64,000 nt of DNA from Oceanobacillus jeddahensis (GCF_000750635.1 NZ_CCDM010000001.1:1240001-1304000); one strand, 5' to 3'; shown: positions 8,487 through 17,487, numbered from the stretch's first letter. Numbers and translations are program-made. The notes: generated from the letters alone by a model not told the origin.

Positions 8487-9437
8487 ATGCAATTACCAGA
8501 CAGTGCAACACAGCCTACGATGTATTTTATCGGAGTAACAACAACAAAATCTTCCATTATGAAGCTGTTTCCTTTATGGGCGAAGGAATTAGGTCTTGAT
8601 AATGCCGTATTAAAAGGGATAGACATCGATATTCATGATGAAGATCAGGTTTATCAGGATGTAGTCAATTTTATTAAAAATGACCCCGAGTCCAAAGGAG
8701 CACTTGTTACAACGCATAAAATTGATTTGTATAACGCAGCAAAAGAAAATTTTGATTATTTGGATCCTTATGCCAAAATGCTGGATGAAATTTCTTCCAT
8801 TTCGAAATCCGAGAACGGAAATGAACTTCGAGGGCATGCAAAAGACCCTATTACCAGCGGTCTGGCATTAGAAGAGTTCGTTCCGGAAAACTATTGGCAA
8901 AAGGGTGGAGAAGTATTTTTGATGGGGGCTGGCGGCAGTACGTTAGCAATCAGCAGTTATCTAACAGATAAAAAACATGGCGACAACGTACCTAAGAAAA
9001 TTATTATCTCTAATCGAAGCGAACAACGTTTAGTATCAGCTAAAAATTTATTAAGTAAGCTTGATACGACGACAGAATTTGAATTTCATTATGCACCAAA
9101 CCCTGAAGACAATGATAAGATTCTTGAAACATTGTCTCCACATTCTCTCGTAGTCAATGCTACTGGTTTAGGTAAAGATCGTCCAGGATCTCCGCTGACC
9201 GATAAAGGCGTATTTCCAAACGACAGTCTGGCATGGGAATTGAACTATCGTGGAGAGCTGGATTTTATGCATCAGGCTATTGCTCAAAAAGAAGATAGAA
9301 ATCTGCATGTGGAAGATGGCTGGATTTATTTTATCCATGGCTGGACACAAGTAATCGGTGAAGTCTTTAATGTGGATATCAAATCTCATATTAATCAATT
9401 GGAACAAATTGCAGCGGACTTTCAAAAGAATAAATAA
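8487..9437 (+). CDS. Shikimate dehydrogenase (AroE)-like oxidoreductase in a catabolic operon
   Basis: AroE-fold enzyme with a catalytic domain at about residues 1-110 and an NADP-binding domain after it. The catalytic lysine is in VTTHKIDLYN and the partner aspartate in GHAKDPITSG, where AroE normally has NTD. The dinucleotide motif is MGAGGSTLA. The altered substrate-site motifs and the location among sugar-catabolism genes argue against aromatic amino acid synthesis; it probably oxidises or reduces a sugar acid or its phosphate. Its 316 residues exceed the usual ~275 of AroE. It is preceded by GGAGGAGG. Confidence 0.75.
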   Translation: MQLPDSATQPTMYFIGVTTTKSSIMKLFPLWAKELGLDNAVLKGIDIDIHDEDQVYQDVVNFIKNDPESKGALVTTHKIDLYNAAKENFDYLDPYAKMLDEISSISKSENGNELRGHAKDPITSGLALEEFVPENYWQKGGEVFLMGAGGSTLAISSYLTDKKHGDNVPKKIIISNRSEQRLVSAKNLLSKLDTTTEFEFHYAPNPEDNDKILETLSPHSLVVNATGLGKDRPGSPLTDKGVFPNDSLAWELNYRGELDFMHQAIAQKEDRNLHVEDGWIYFIHGWTQVIGEVFNVDIKSHINQLEQIAADFQKNK

Positions 9438-9463
9438 TGTCATTGAATTAGGAGATGTTTCTG

Positions 9464-10405
9464 TTGCCATATAAAGTTTTAGTTACACCAAGATCTTTTG
9501 GTAGGCATAGCAATGAACCATATGAAATATTAAATCAGTTTGGCGTAGAAGTAAAAATGAATCCTTACGGTAAGATTTTAACGGAAGAACAAATGATAGA
9601 GGAAATCAAGGACGTAGACGGGATTATTGTCGGAGTCGATCCTTTGAATAAAAAAGTACTTCAACATGCTGAAAACTTGAAAGTCATTTCGAAGTACGGC
9701 GTAGGTATCGATAATATTGATATGGAGTACGCCAAAGAAAAAAATATTGAAGTGGTTAGAGCCATGAATGCTAATGCCGATGCAGTTGCCGATTATACTT
9801 TAGCACTGATGATGGCAGTTGCCAGAAATGTTGTGCAAATTGATAAAGAATGCAGAGAATTGAATTGGCAAAAAATTACCACCGTTGATGTCCATAAAAA
9901 AACACTTGGTCTCATTGGACTCGGTAATATTGGCAAAAAAGTTGTTCAACGGGCAAAAGGATTTGAAATGGATATTCTGGCATATGATTTGGTACCTGAT
10001 GAGGAATATGCAGAAAAAAGTGGTATTCAATATGTTAATAAGTTGGAAGAAATCTTTGAGAAGGCGGATTTTATCACTCTGCATTTACCTTTAAATGAAC
10101 ATACAGAACACATTGTTGGCAGAGAACAGCTTGAACGCATGAAATCGACAGCCGTTTTAGTCAATACTGCTCGCGGTGGCTTGATTGACGAACAAGCGTT
10201 ATCAGATGCACTGCAGGAACGTTTAATCTGGGGAGCGGGAATTGATGTATTTGAATCAGAGCCGCCGCAAAATAAAGAGCTGCTTGAGTTGGATAATATT
10301 GTAATAGGATCTCATTGCGCTGCTTCAACGGTTCAAGCAATTGACAATATGGGAATTATATCGAGTCAAAATCTGGTTGATTTATTCAAGCAATCTGATA
10401 AGTAA
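9464..10405 (+). CDS. D-isomer 2-hydroxyacid dehydrogenase (phosphoglycerate dehydrogenase-like)
   Basis: NAD-dependent dehydrogenase of the SerA/GyaR family, about 313 residues and without an ACT domain, so not a regulated SerA. The NAD fold shows GLIGLGNIGKK and the catalytic triad is visible as Arg (NTARGGLID), Glu (FESEPP) and His (GSHCAAS). The TTG at 9464 is preferred as start: AGGAG lies 9 bases before it, while the ATG at 9455 directly abuts the same site. The gene sits 26 bases after the AroE-like gene and before the KDPG-type aldolase, so a role in redox conversion of a 2-keto/2-hydroxy acid is likely. Confidence 0.85.
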   Translation: MPYKVLVTPRSFGRHSNEPYEILNQFGVEVKMNPYGKILTEEQMIEEIKDVDGIIVGVDPLNKKVLQHAENLKVISKYGVGIDNIDMEYAKEKNIEVVRAMNANADAVADYTLALMMAVARNVVQIDKECRELNWQKITTVDVHKKTLGLIGLGNIGKKVVQRAKGFEMDILAYDLVPDEEYAEKSGIQYVNKLEEIFEKADFITLHLPLNEHTEHIVGREQLERMKSTAVLVNTARGGLIDEQALSDALQERLIWGAGIDVFESEPPQNKELLELDNIVIGSHCAASTVQAIDNMGIISSQNLVDLFKQSDK

Positions 10406-10444
10406 AGTTAATACGATATTACCAATGAAAGCAGGTGCGTTGAA

Positions 10445-11092
10445 ATGGATAAAGAAACAGTAATAAAGCGAATAGAAGAAGTCGGAATTGTTGCAGTTGT
10501 ACGAGCTGAAAATGCCGATCAAGCTTTAAAGATTTCAGAAGCTTGTTTAAAAGGCGGCGTTAATGCGCTGGAAATCACATTTACAGTACCGGGAGCACAT
10601 CGGGTACTGGAAGCATTATCTAACAATTACAATTCTGATGAAATCATTTTGGGTGCTGGAACAGTATTAGATGCAGAAACAGCAAGAATCGCCATTTTGT
10701 CAGGAGCTCAATATATCGTATCTCCTTATTTTGAAGATGAGACGATAAAATTATGCAATCGTTATCGGGTTCCATGTATGCCTGGGGCGATGACGATAAA
10801 AGAAGTGGTTCATGCAATGGAAGCTGGAGCAGATATTATTAAACTCTTCCCGGGAGAAATAAATGGACCCCAAATGATTAAAGCCATTAATGGTCCAATT
10901 CCTCAAGCGAAATTGATGCCTACTGGCGGAGTGGATATAGACAATGTGCATGAGTGGATTGAAGCAGGTGCTGTCGCAGTTGGAGCTGGAAGTTCATTAG
11001 TAGGTGGAGCTAAAACAGGAGATTATCACTTAATCACAGAAAAAGCAAAGCAGTTTGTGGATATTATTAAAGAAACAAGGAATAAAAAATAA
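10445..11092 (+). CDS. KDPG/KHG-type aldolase
   Basis: Class I aldolase of the 2-keto-3-deoxy-6-phosphogluconate / 4-hydroxy-2-oxoglutarate family, a small TIM barrel that releases pyruvate from a 2-keto-3-deoxy acid. The Schiff-base lysine is Lys133 (DIIKLFPGE) and the general base Glu43 (ALEITF). The phosphate-binding GG of TGGVD is present. At 215 residues the length is normal. It probably carries out the carbon-carbon cleavage step of the cluster. No matching dehydratase gene is in view, so the step feeding it is missing or encoded elsewhere. Confidence 0.9.
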   Translation: MDKETVIKRIEEVGIVAVVRAENADQALKISEACLKGGVNALEITFTVPGAHRVLEALSNNYNSDEIILGAGTVLDAETARIAILSGAQYIVSPYFEDETIKLCNRYRVPCMPGAMTIKEVVHAMEAGADIIKLFPGEINGPQMIKAINGPIPQAKLMPTGGVDIDNVHEWIEAGAVAVGAGSSLVGGAKTGDYHLITEKAKQFVDIIKETRNKK

Positions 11093-11132
11093 TCTATCCC
11101 ATTTTCATATATAATATTCGACAAGCCAGGAT

Positions 11133-11238
11133 GGTACGTTAAGAAATTTTGTAGGTTGCAGGCATGAAAGTCACTTGATCCGACAGTCAAACTCTCTTTA
11201 AGTAGGTGGCTAAGCTCGTGAATCATGCCTGCCGTACC
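11133..11238. other. Nested inverted-repeat element in the gap before the PTS genes
   Basis: GGTACG (11133) and GCAGGCATGA (11158-11167) pair in nested order with TCATGCCTGC (11223-11232) and CGTACC (11233-11238), enclosing about 55 bases. There is no following T run, so a simple terminator is unlikely. A minus-strand open frame of 109 codons crosses it but has no recognisable homology. It could be a structured RNA, or a remnant of an insertion sequence end. Confidence 0.4.
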
Positions 11239-11367
11239 TTTGTACAAAAATGTGAATTCGTTATGAGCGACAAACAAGAAGATATACACTCTCCTGTTCA
11301 AAAATAAATTTAAAGAACATAAAAGAAGATTTAGTGATATAGACCAAGCATTCATTTTTAATTCAAA

Positions 11368-11381
11368 TGAAAACGTTTACT
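11368..11381. promoter_or_regulatory. Strong cre (CcpA) site before the PTS genes
   Basis: TGAAAACGTTTACT matches 13 of 14 positions of the cre consensus. It lies 63 bases upstream of the EIIA start, consistent with carbon catabolite repression of the permease. Confidence 0.7.
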
Positions 11382-11443
11382 AAAAAGAAAGTATATTCAT
11401 GATTCCTCAACAAAAAGTTGTAAATATAAAGGAGATAACGAAG

Positions 11444-11890
11444 ATGGGAATAGAAAATTTAATGTCTGATGAACTAATTTGCTTAGATTTGCAGGCAACA
11501 GATAAAAAAAGTGCAATAAATGAGCTTGCTGATTTATTTGAAGCAGAACAAAGATTAAAAAATAAAAAGAAATATATTAAAGCTGTGATGAAAAGAGAAG
11601 CAGAGTCAACGACGGGAATTGGAATGGGCGTGGCGATACCACATGGAAAATCAAAAGGAGTAACAGAACCCAGTCTTGCTTTCGGTAGATGTCAATCTGG
11701 GATAGATTATGATTCTTTAGATGGAAACCCGGTTCATTTAATGTTTTTAATTGCTGTTCCGGAAAATTCTAACGATGAACATTTAAAGATTTTGAGTCAG
11801 CTTTCAAGAAAATTAATGCATGAAGAAGTACGAGAAAAATTGCTGAATGCACAAACAACAGATGAAATATATAACATATTGGGGGCTTAA
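11444..11890 (+). CDS. PTS fructose-family EIIA component
   Basis: Cytosolic phosphocarrier of the fructose/mannitol type (PTS_EIIA_2). His67 in VAIPHGKS is the phosphorylation site. The start ATG 11444 has AAAGGAGA 9 bases upstream; an ATG 45 bases earlier has no good site. At 148 residues it is a single domain. It is followed after 2 bases by the EIIBC gene. The cluster has no fruK or fruR, so the imported sugar is probably not fructose feeding the usual 1-phosphofructokinase route. Confidence 0.92.
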   Translation: MGIENLMSDELICLDLQATDKKSAINELADLFEAEQRLKNKKKYIKAVMKREAESTTGIGMGVAIPHGKSKGVTEPSLAFGRCQSGIDYDSLDGNPVHLMFLIAVPENSNDEHLKILSQLSRKLMHEEVREKLLNAQTTDEIYNILGA

Positions 11891-11892
11891 CG

Positions 11893-13323
11893 ATGAAAAA
11901 AATTGTTGCAATTACTTCTTGTTCAACAGGAATTGCTCATACGTATATGGCTGCCGAAGCTCTCGAGGTAGCAGCGAAAGAATTAGGGTATGAAATTAAG
12001 GTAGAGACTCAGGGCTCTATTGGAGCTGAAAATGCTTTAACGCAAGAAGATATTGAACAAGCGGATACGGTGCTTATTGCTGCAAGTACAACCGTTGATA
12101 AAAGCAGATTCAAAGGGAAGCGCTTGTTAGAAGTAGATGTGAATGAAGCCATTCAAGATGGTGAAAATCTGATTGAAAGATCCCTTGGTGCATCCGTTTA
12201 TCAGAAAGAAAGTGATTCAGAAGAGAATAAAGACGATGAAAAGGATAGTGAAGAAGGGAAAGGCGCTTTTAGTGGAATTTACAGCCATCTGATGACTGGT
12301 GTATCTTACATGATTCCATTTGTTGTTGCCGGCGGTTTATTGACAGCGTTAGCATTTGCCTTTGGAGGAATTGATGCAGAGGGAGAAATAGCTTCCTCTT
12401 TAAGCCAGCTTGGTGATATTGCGATGGCTCTAATGTGGCCGGCTCTTGGCGGGTATGTCGCATTTTCTATTGCAAGCAGGCCCGGTTTGGTACCCGGAAT
12501 GGTTGCCGGGATGCTGGCATCTTCCATGGATGCAGGATTTTTAGGGTCATTGGCTGGCGGGTTTTTAGCAGGATATACAATTGTAATTTTAAGAAAATTG
12601 ATTCGATTACCAAAGAATTTCTCAGGTTTATTGCCAATTTTAATTTTACCACTGTTTTCTGTGCTTATTTCAGGTCTTATCTTTATTTACGTTATAGGTG
12701 GACCGTTAATTGCACTTAATGATGGACTAACGAGCTGGTTAAATGGATTGACAGGAATTAATTCGGTTCTATTAGGATTAATTTTAGGTGGAATGATGGC
12801 CATTGATTTGGCGGGGCCAATTGGTAAAGCTGCCTATTTCTTTGGAGTAGCTTCATTGACGAACTTGTCACAGGGAGAGGTAAGTACCGTAATGGCAGCG
12901 GTAATGGTTGCTGGGATGGTACCACCTCTAGCAATGGCGCTATCATCGACTATTATTGGAAAAGAGCGATATACGCTTGAACAAAGAGAAGCAGGAAAAT
13001 CAGCATGGGTATTAGGTTTTTCATTTATTTCGGAAGGGGCAATTCCTTTTGCAGTTGCAGATCCAATTAGGGTTCTTCCTTCCGTTACTGTAGGAGCGGC
13101 TGTAACTGGCGGCCTATCCATGCTGTTTGGTTCAGGAATTGCAGTTCCTCATGGTGGATTTTTTGTCTTCTTTATTCCGGGAGCTGTAGAAGGATTATTA
13201 TTTTATGTCTTGGCACTTGCTATCGGCGTTGCAATAAGTGGAATCTTAGTAACCGTTTTAAAGAAACCAATCAATAAGAAATCTGATGCTGAAGAAAAAA
13301 AGCAGATGAATAAAGTAGGATAA
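11893..13323 (+). CDS. PTS fructose-family EIIBC permease
   Basis: Membrane permease that takes up and phosphorylates a sugar. The EIIB domain (about 1-100) has phospho-cysteine Cys10 in SCSTGIAHTYMAAE; the usual CPTG is CSTG here. A very acidic linker (about 105-120) leads to the EIIC domain of about nine membrane segments with the family motifs GLVPGMVAG, SEGAIPFAVADP and VPHGGFF. At 476 residues it is normal for an EIIBC fusion without EIIA. It ends the catabolic cluster and probably supplies its phosphorylated substrate. Confidence 0.92.
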   Translation: MKKIVAITSCSTGIAHTYMAAEALEVAAKELGYEIKVETQGSIGAENALTQEDIEQADTVLIAASTTVDKSRFKGKRLLEVDVNEAIQDGENLIERSLGASVYQKESDSEENKDDEKDSEEGKGAFSGIYSHLMTGVSYMIPFVVAGGLLTALAFAFGGIDAEGEIASSLSQLGDIAMALMWPALGGYVAFSIASRPGLVPGMVAGMLASSMDAGFLGSLAGGFLAGYTIVILRKLIRLPKNFSGLLPILILPLFSVLISGLIFIYVIGGPLIALNDGLTSWLNGLTGINSVLLGLILGGMMAIDLAGPIGKAAYFFGVASLTNLSQGEVSTVMAAVMVAGMVPPLAMALSSTIIGKERYTLEQREAGKSAWVLGFSFISEGAIPFAVADPIRVLPSVTVGAAVTGGLSMLFGSGIAVPHGGFFVFFIPGAVEGLLFYVLALAIGVAISGILVTVLKKPINKKSDAEEKKQMNKVG

Positions 13324-13487
13324 ATGCTTGTTTATCGAAGTTCTTGGTGTTTTCTAATGAGGCGGGTAACTGCATTATTATCGGAAAAGTAATATGAACT
13401 GACCTTTGCAAGATAAGGGTGCTTTGTATGAATTATTCAACTTCCTTATATCTGTTGACAAAGAGGGGGAGGTAAAGTGTAAGGCGA

Positions 13488-13620
13488 CCGCTGCGGCGGA
13501 CCATTTTGCTTTCCTAGGGGCACGCTCTTCAGCTAACTTTTGCCAAGAAGAGCGCTTGGGAAAAGTGGATCTTCAGATGGTGCTGATCCCTCAGGAGTCA
13601 AAACGGTCCACCTCCGCTAG
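13488..13620. repeat. Structured intergenic repeat, family 1, copy A
   Basis: 133-bp element that recurs in inverted orientation at 61010-61142, with only 5 differences counted by eye. It has terminal inverted repeats (GGCGGACC...TTTTG with CAAAACGGTCC...CC) and an inner pair (ACTTTTGCCAAG with CTTGG.AAAAGT). Weaker similarity extends about 50 bases upstream (around GTTGACAAAGA). This copy has lost perfect pairing at both ends, so it looks older. The open frame across it is not a gene. Confidence 0.8.
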
Positions 13621-13899
13621 TAGGGTATGTGATACTGTTTGAGACAGCAAGCTAAAAGTTAGATCAGACAGAACGGATTTTTAATGGCGCATGGAAAAAA
13701 TGTTCAGCAAACATTCCTGTCTATGCATAAAAACTATTCTCGATATCACCTATCTATACTGTCATGCATCCATTTGAAACACCAGAATGATTGTTTATTT
13801 AGGCTAAAAGCAATTATTTCATCTAGCTTCATTAGGATGTTATCTCTTTCATACGCTGTAGAATTCCATCAGAGCGGAGTGGTTGGCCGGAGCGGGAGC

Positions 13900-14058
13900 T
13901 GTGCACAATCACCAATTTTAAAAGGATATGTAACCAAAAGCAAACATGGTAATGAAGAGCGTGTTTATCCTGATGAATGGAAGTTTGATATTGATAAAAG
14001 TATAGAAAACGAGGATTCCCCTTTGTATACAAAATCCGAATCTGATCCACATTTTTAA
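13900..14058 (+). pseudogene. Possible 3' gene remnant
   Basis: An open frame ending at 14058 has a tail (KGYVTKSKHGNEERVYPDEW and on) that looks like real protein, polar and without rare-codon bias. The upstream part of the frame is low quality and overlaps no start with a ribosome binding site. The final codons overlap the terminator arm. I do not recognise the family. It may be the end of a gene lost by deletion, or chance. Confidence 0.25.
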
Positions 14059-14090
14059 ATTAAAAAATGTGAATCCAGATTCGGATTTTT
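14031..14090. terminator. Long bidirectional terminator
   Basis: AAAATCCGAATCTG pairs with CAGATTCGGATTTT, and an inner CACATTTTT pairs with AAAAAATGTG. It has A and T runs on both flanks, so it can stop transcription from either side. It mainly serves the minus-strand AI-2E transporter gene. Confidence 0.85.
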
Positions 14091-14103
14091 AAGTTTCAAT
14101 CCT

Positions 14104-15189
14104 CTATTCTTCCACTTTTTCAATAGATTTCTTCTTCACGAATTGGAATAAACCAACTTCATGAGCTGCTTGGAATGCGCTGACAACAAATGGTCCGAAA
14201 ATAAGCCCAAGCACGCCGAAGAAAACAAATCCAAAATACATTGATAAGACTGTTGGCAATGCGGCAAGCCCCATTTGATCACCAAGCACCTTTGGCTCTG
14301 TGATACGTCTGATTACTAAGAGGAACAATGCTAATACCATCAGCTGTAAGCCTGTTGGAACATCCCCAATAAGCATCATTAAACCTCCCCATGGGACGAG
14401 GATTAACGCCGGTCCAACATAGAGTGGAATAATATCCACAATCCATATAATAAAAGTCATTAAAAGGGCGAATCGGGGCGCGATAAATAATAAACTCAAA
14501 TACGTAATTACAAAAATCATGACACTAAGTAGAAATTGCGCTTTCCAATATCCCCAAAAAACGACTTTTAGACGCTGGAAAAAATGCTTCAATTTGGAAG
14601 AAGTATTCTCTGGAAAAAGAGAGAAAAATCCTTGAAACAGTTTCGGTAAATCCAGACTGAATAAGAAGAAAGTAATAAGGTAAACAAGAGATACAAAGAG
14701 CAGGTTAGGAATGGATTGAACCCAGGAACCAAGCATGCCGATGAGACTCTCTACTAGGTCGTAGCCGGTATTTAATAACCGTTCCGATTGACGTTCTAAT
14801 TCACTGATAATAGCATCACGCTGCGGTAAATCAGCAATTAAATCATTGAATCTATAAATAATTTCATTGATAATGGATTGAATCTCACTTCCATATCTGG
14901 GAACATTATAACTCCATTCTACAATACGGCTGATTGTACTTGTCAGCATCATATAAATTAATCCGCAAGCTACGACTACAAATGTTGTAAAAACAATCGT
15001 TACAGACCAAATTCGTTTCTCTTGTTTTAACAGTTTTTGTAACAGTTTTACCAGCGGTTCAAAAATAACTGCTGTTAATAAGGCTAGTAAAACTGGAACA
15101 AAAACGGAAAAGTAAAAATATAAGAATACTGCTAGTGCTATAAGTAAAATACCGATAGTAATTTTTTTAATGAGTGATTGATTTAACAA
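14104..15189 (-). CDS. AI-2E family transporter (PerM/YtvI-like membrane protein)
   Basis: Polytopic membrane protein of the AI-2 exporter superfamily with about eight hydrophobic segments and the typical central soluble stretch. The C-terminal region (ALPTVLSMYFGFVFFGVLGL, then GPFVVSAFQ) matches the family, whose members include exporters and Na+/H+ antiporters. TTG 15189 is the likely start since AGGAGGAAA lies directly before it; an ATG 27 bases upstream has no ribosome binding site. The length of about 361 residues is normal. It stands alone between terminator-like hairpins. The transported substrate is unknown. Confidence 0.85.
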   Translation of the reverse strand: MLNQSLIKKITIGILLIALAVFLYFYFSVFVPVLLALLTAVIFEPLVKLLQKLLKQEKRIWSVTIVFTTFVVVACGLIYMMLTSTISRIVEWSYNVPRYGSEIQSIINEIIYRFNDLIADLPQRDAIISELERQSERLLNTGYDLVESLIGMLGSWVQSIPNLLFVSLVYLITFFLFSLDLPKLFQGFFSLFPENTSSKLKHFFQRLKVVFWGYWKAQFLLSVMIFVITYLSLLFIAPRFALLMTFIIWIVDIIPLYVGPALILVPWGGLMMLIGDVPTGLQLMVLALFLLVIRRITEPKVLGDQMGLAALPTVLSMYFGFVFFGVLGLIFGPFVVSAFQAAHEVGLFQFVKKKSIEKVEE

Positions 15190-15300
15190 AAGATTTCCTC
15201 CTGCCGAGTAAGACAATAAAATATGATAATATCATTTTATAGCTCGGCTATCAAATTGTAAACTAGATTAGTGGAGCTAAATATTTATGGCCGTTTAACA

Positions 15301-15412
15301 GGCAGTAAGCCCCGCATCAAGAATTCATCAAATAGGAAGAATCGGGAGCGGGGTAACTGCCAGTATAAGTTCGACTTGTTCACCCCAAAATGGTGTTGAT
15401 GGGGCAAGCAGT
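15301..15412. other. Pair of GC-rich hairpins between two minus-strand genes
   Basis: GGCAGTAAGCCCCGC pairs with GCGGGGTAACTGCC (15301-15361). A second hairpin pairs CTTG...CCCC with GGGGCAAG (about 15377-15408). No clear T run follows on either strand, so these may be weak terminators of the 17286-15459 operon or another repeat family. Confidence 0.45.
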
Positions 15413-15458
15413 TATAGTATCATTTCGTCTGAGGAAGTTAGGAAACCTCAAATAACGC

Positions 15459-15959
15459 TTATGCTTCGGATGGCTGGATATAAAACCCGCCAACTTCATT
15501 ATTGCCGTTAATCGAAACATTTAAAACAAAGGGCTGGTCATCAAATGTTCCTTCATAAATAAATGTTTGATACTCATCTACTTGCTGGTCTTCTACATAA
15601 TCAAATCCTGTAAATTCTCCAAATTCTGTTTCGAGATCCGTCCATATTGTTTCCAGGTCGGCAGCAGTGATTTCAGATGCCATTGTCTCATCAAAAAGTG
15701 ACTCTGCTTCATCAAAATCTCCATCATCTAAATGTGTGATAAACGTTTCAGAAGTTTGTGAAGCCTGTTCTTCTGTAACGGCAGCTTCCTCTTCCTTATC
15801 AGCAGCGGAATCTCCTCCGTTATTCTCTTGAGCTGTGGAGGATTCTTCCTGATCATTTCCGTTTTCTGTTTCAGAGGATGAATCAGAGTCTCCGCAAGCT
15901 GCCAACAAGGTGATTAATAGAATAGAAATAAATGAAATGGCTAATTGTTTTCGCTTCAT
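15459..15959 (-). CDS. Small lipoprotein with DUF3887-like domain
   Basis: Secreted lipoprotein: a positively charged N-terminus and hydrophobic stretch end in the lipobox LAAC (Cys22), then a long Ser/Glu/Asn-rich linker (about 23-70). The C-terminal ~95 residues (FITHLDDGDFDEAESLFDET, then FGEFTGFD) resemble the DUF3887 fold, which is also found in the N-terminal part of the neighbouring hydrolase 25 bases upstream. The two proteins probably act together outside the membrane. Function unknown. Confidence 0.75.
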   Translation of the reverse strand: MKRKQLAISFISILLITLLAACGDSDSSSETENGNDQEESSTAQENNGGDSAADKEEEAAVTEEQASQTSETFITHLDDGDFDEAESLFDETMASEITAADLETIWTDLETEFGEFTGFDYVEDQQVDEYQTFIYEGTFDDQPFVLNVSINGNNEVGGFYIQPSEA

Positions 15960-15984
15960 TATTATATGCTCCTTTTAAAGTATA

Positions 15985-17286
15985 TTATTCAGCTTGTTCA
16001 TGAATCCAATCACTCATATCTTTGATAACCTGTTCCTCGACATGACCGGGAATATTGTATTCTTCCACCGTTCCTTTATTTTCTCCTTGTGATAAAATAA
16101 ATAGATGATTGAGATTTGGATAGGATTTTAGTGTTGCTTGTGGTTCGTTTTCAAAAATATCCTGCCATGCAGCGAAGTCGTTCTCCAGGGTTACTTGAAA
16201 ATCAGCCTCTCCCTGCAGAATAAGCAATGGTTTATTTGAATCAAGAGCGATTTGGCCAACATCGTATTGATCCATTTCATGAAAGTAGTATCCGCTCATT
16301 CCGCCAAGGTCATATTCCATTGCTTCTTCAGGTGTCATATCCTGAAAGCTTTCAGCGAGATCTCTAAATTCCTCAGCTTGATCCCTCAAACTTTCTGGAA
16401 GCAAGTTGATTTGCTGGTCATATAAAATTTCCCAAAGAGGACGGGGCGAACCGGCTAAAATAATCATTCCGGCAGTGTCCGCTTCCTCATCAATACGGGG
16501 CGCAACTATACCGCCTAATGAGTTTCCACCTATATAAACCTGATCGGTCCGGATTCGTTCATCATCTTGCAGAAGGCCGGCTGCTTCCACTGCATCATCA
16601 ATGGTTTCTTCCTTAACTGTTATCGCAGGACCTAATTCTTCCGCCATTTTTTCACCATGGGTATAGGTGCGCTTATCATAACGTAGAACGGCAATTCCTT
16701 CTTCTGCCAGTCCGTAAGCAATATCCTGAAAAGGCCTGTATTTAAAGACAGCTTCATTCATATCACTGCCGCCTGAGCCTTGTACAAGTACGACTGCTGG
16801 ATAAGGTCCTTCTCCTTCAGCAGGCAAGGTTAATTTTCCTTGGAGAGGATAGCCTTCTTCCGCTTCTAATGTAATATCTTCCTCAACCACGGTATCAGGA
16901 AGTGCTAATTCCTCAAATGGGCGGTTTATTTGTAAACTCTCTAGCTTTTCTTCTTCATTCCAGTCCATTTGCACCTCCATTGTTGCGTCATCAAAAATGA
17001 TTTCACCGGAAACAGTTGTCTCCTCTTCATCAGCAGCTACTTCCAAATTGCTTATTTCTTCAAATGTACTTCCCCGGTTTGCTTCCCAGGACAGCTGTAA
17101 TTCATCAGCAGGATATTTTTCCAGTAATGCCTCTGAAAAGTATTGTTCGGTAATTTGTTGATATTCCTCATCTTGTAATTGCTGCAGCACTGCTTCTGCA
17201 TTCTCTTCGGCGGTGTTTTCCTGGCTGGAACAGGCGGAGAGGAGGAAAATGGCCAGACTAATCATTAATATGTATTTTTTACGCAA
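15985..17286 (-). CDS. Lipoprotein alpha/beta hydrolase with N-terminal DUF3887-like domain
   Basis: Membrane-anchored extracellular esterase-type enzyme. A signal peptide with lipobox LSAC (Cys19) is followed by a DUF3887-like region (about 25-135) and an alpha/beta hydrolase domain (about 150-433). The catalytic triad is seen as Ser in GGNSLGG, Asp in ILQGEADFQ and His in NLNHLF; the oxyanion segment is VQGSGGSD. It starts at TTG 17286 behind AGAGGTGAT. It is first in a two-gene operon with the small lipoprotein. The substrate is unknown. Confidence 0.85.
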   Translation of the reverse strand: MRKKYILMISLAIFLLSACSSQENTAEENAEAVLQQLQDEEYQQITEQYFSEALLEKYPADELQLSWEANRGSTFEEISNLEVAADEEETTVSGEIIFDDATMEVQMDWNEEEKLESLQINRPFEELALPDTVVEEDITLEAEEGYPLQGKLTLPAEGEGPYPAVVLVQGSGGSDMNEAVFKYRPFQDIAYGLAEEGIAVLRYDKRTYTHGEKMAEELGPAITVKEETIDDAVEAAGLLQDDERIRTDQVYIGGNSLGGIVAPRIDEEADTAGMIILAGSPRPLWEILYDQQINLLPESLRDQAEEFRDLAESFQDMTPEEAMEYDLGGMSGYYFHEMDQYDVGQIALDSNKPLLILQGEADFQVTLENDFAAWQDIFENEPQATLKSYPNLNHLFILSQGENKGTVEEYNIPGHVEEQVIKDMSDWIHEQAE

Positions 17287-17487
17287 AAATAATCACCTCT
17301 TTTACACGATATGAGTTATGGTCACAAGTATACAAAGCCCCATATATTCATATACGATTTGGAAAGGCATTATGTTTCAAAACAAGACAGATTAATTATT
17401 TGTTGGTTTTCTCATATTTCGTTAAGATAGGATTATAGTCGGAAAGATCGGATATGGATAAATTATATGAAGAAAGAGGTGGCATAC

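Noticed and set aside
11026-11355. Minus-strand open frame of 109 codons between the aldolase and PTS genes
   Set aside because: It overlaps the aldolase end and the nested inverted repeat, has no ribosome site, and its translation shows no family I recognise.
13406-13642. Open frame of 78 codons crossing the family 1 repeat
   Set aside because: It is made almost entirely of palindromic repeat sequence that recurs elsewhere in inverted orientation; no ribosome site and no protein-like composition.
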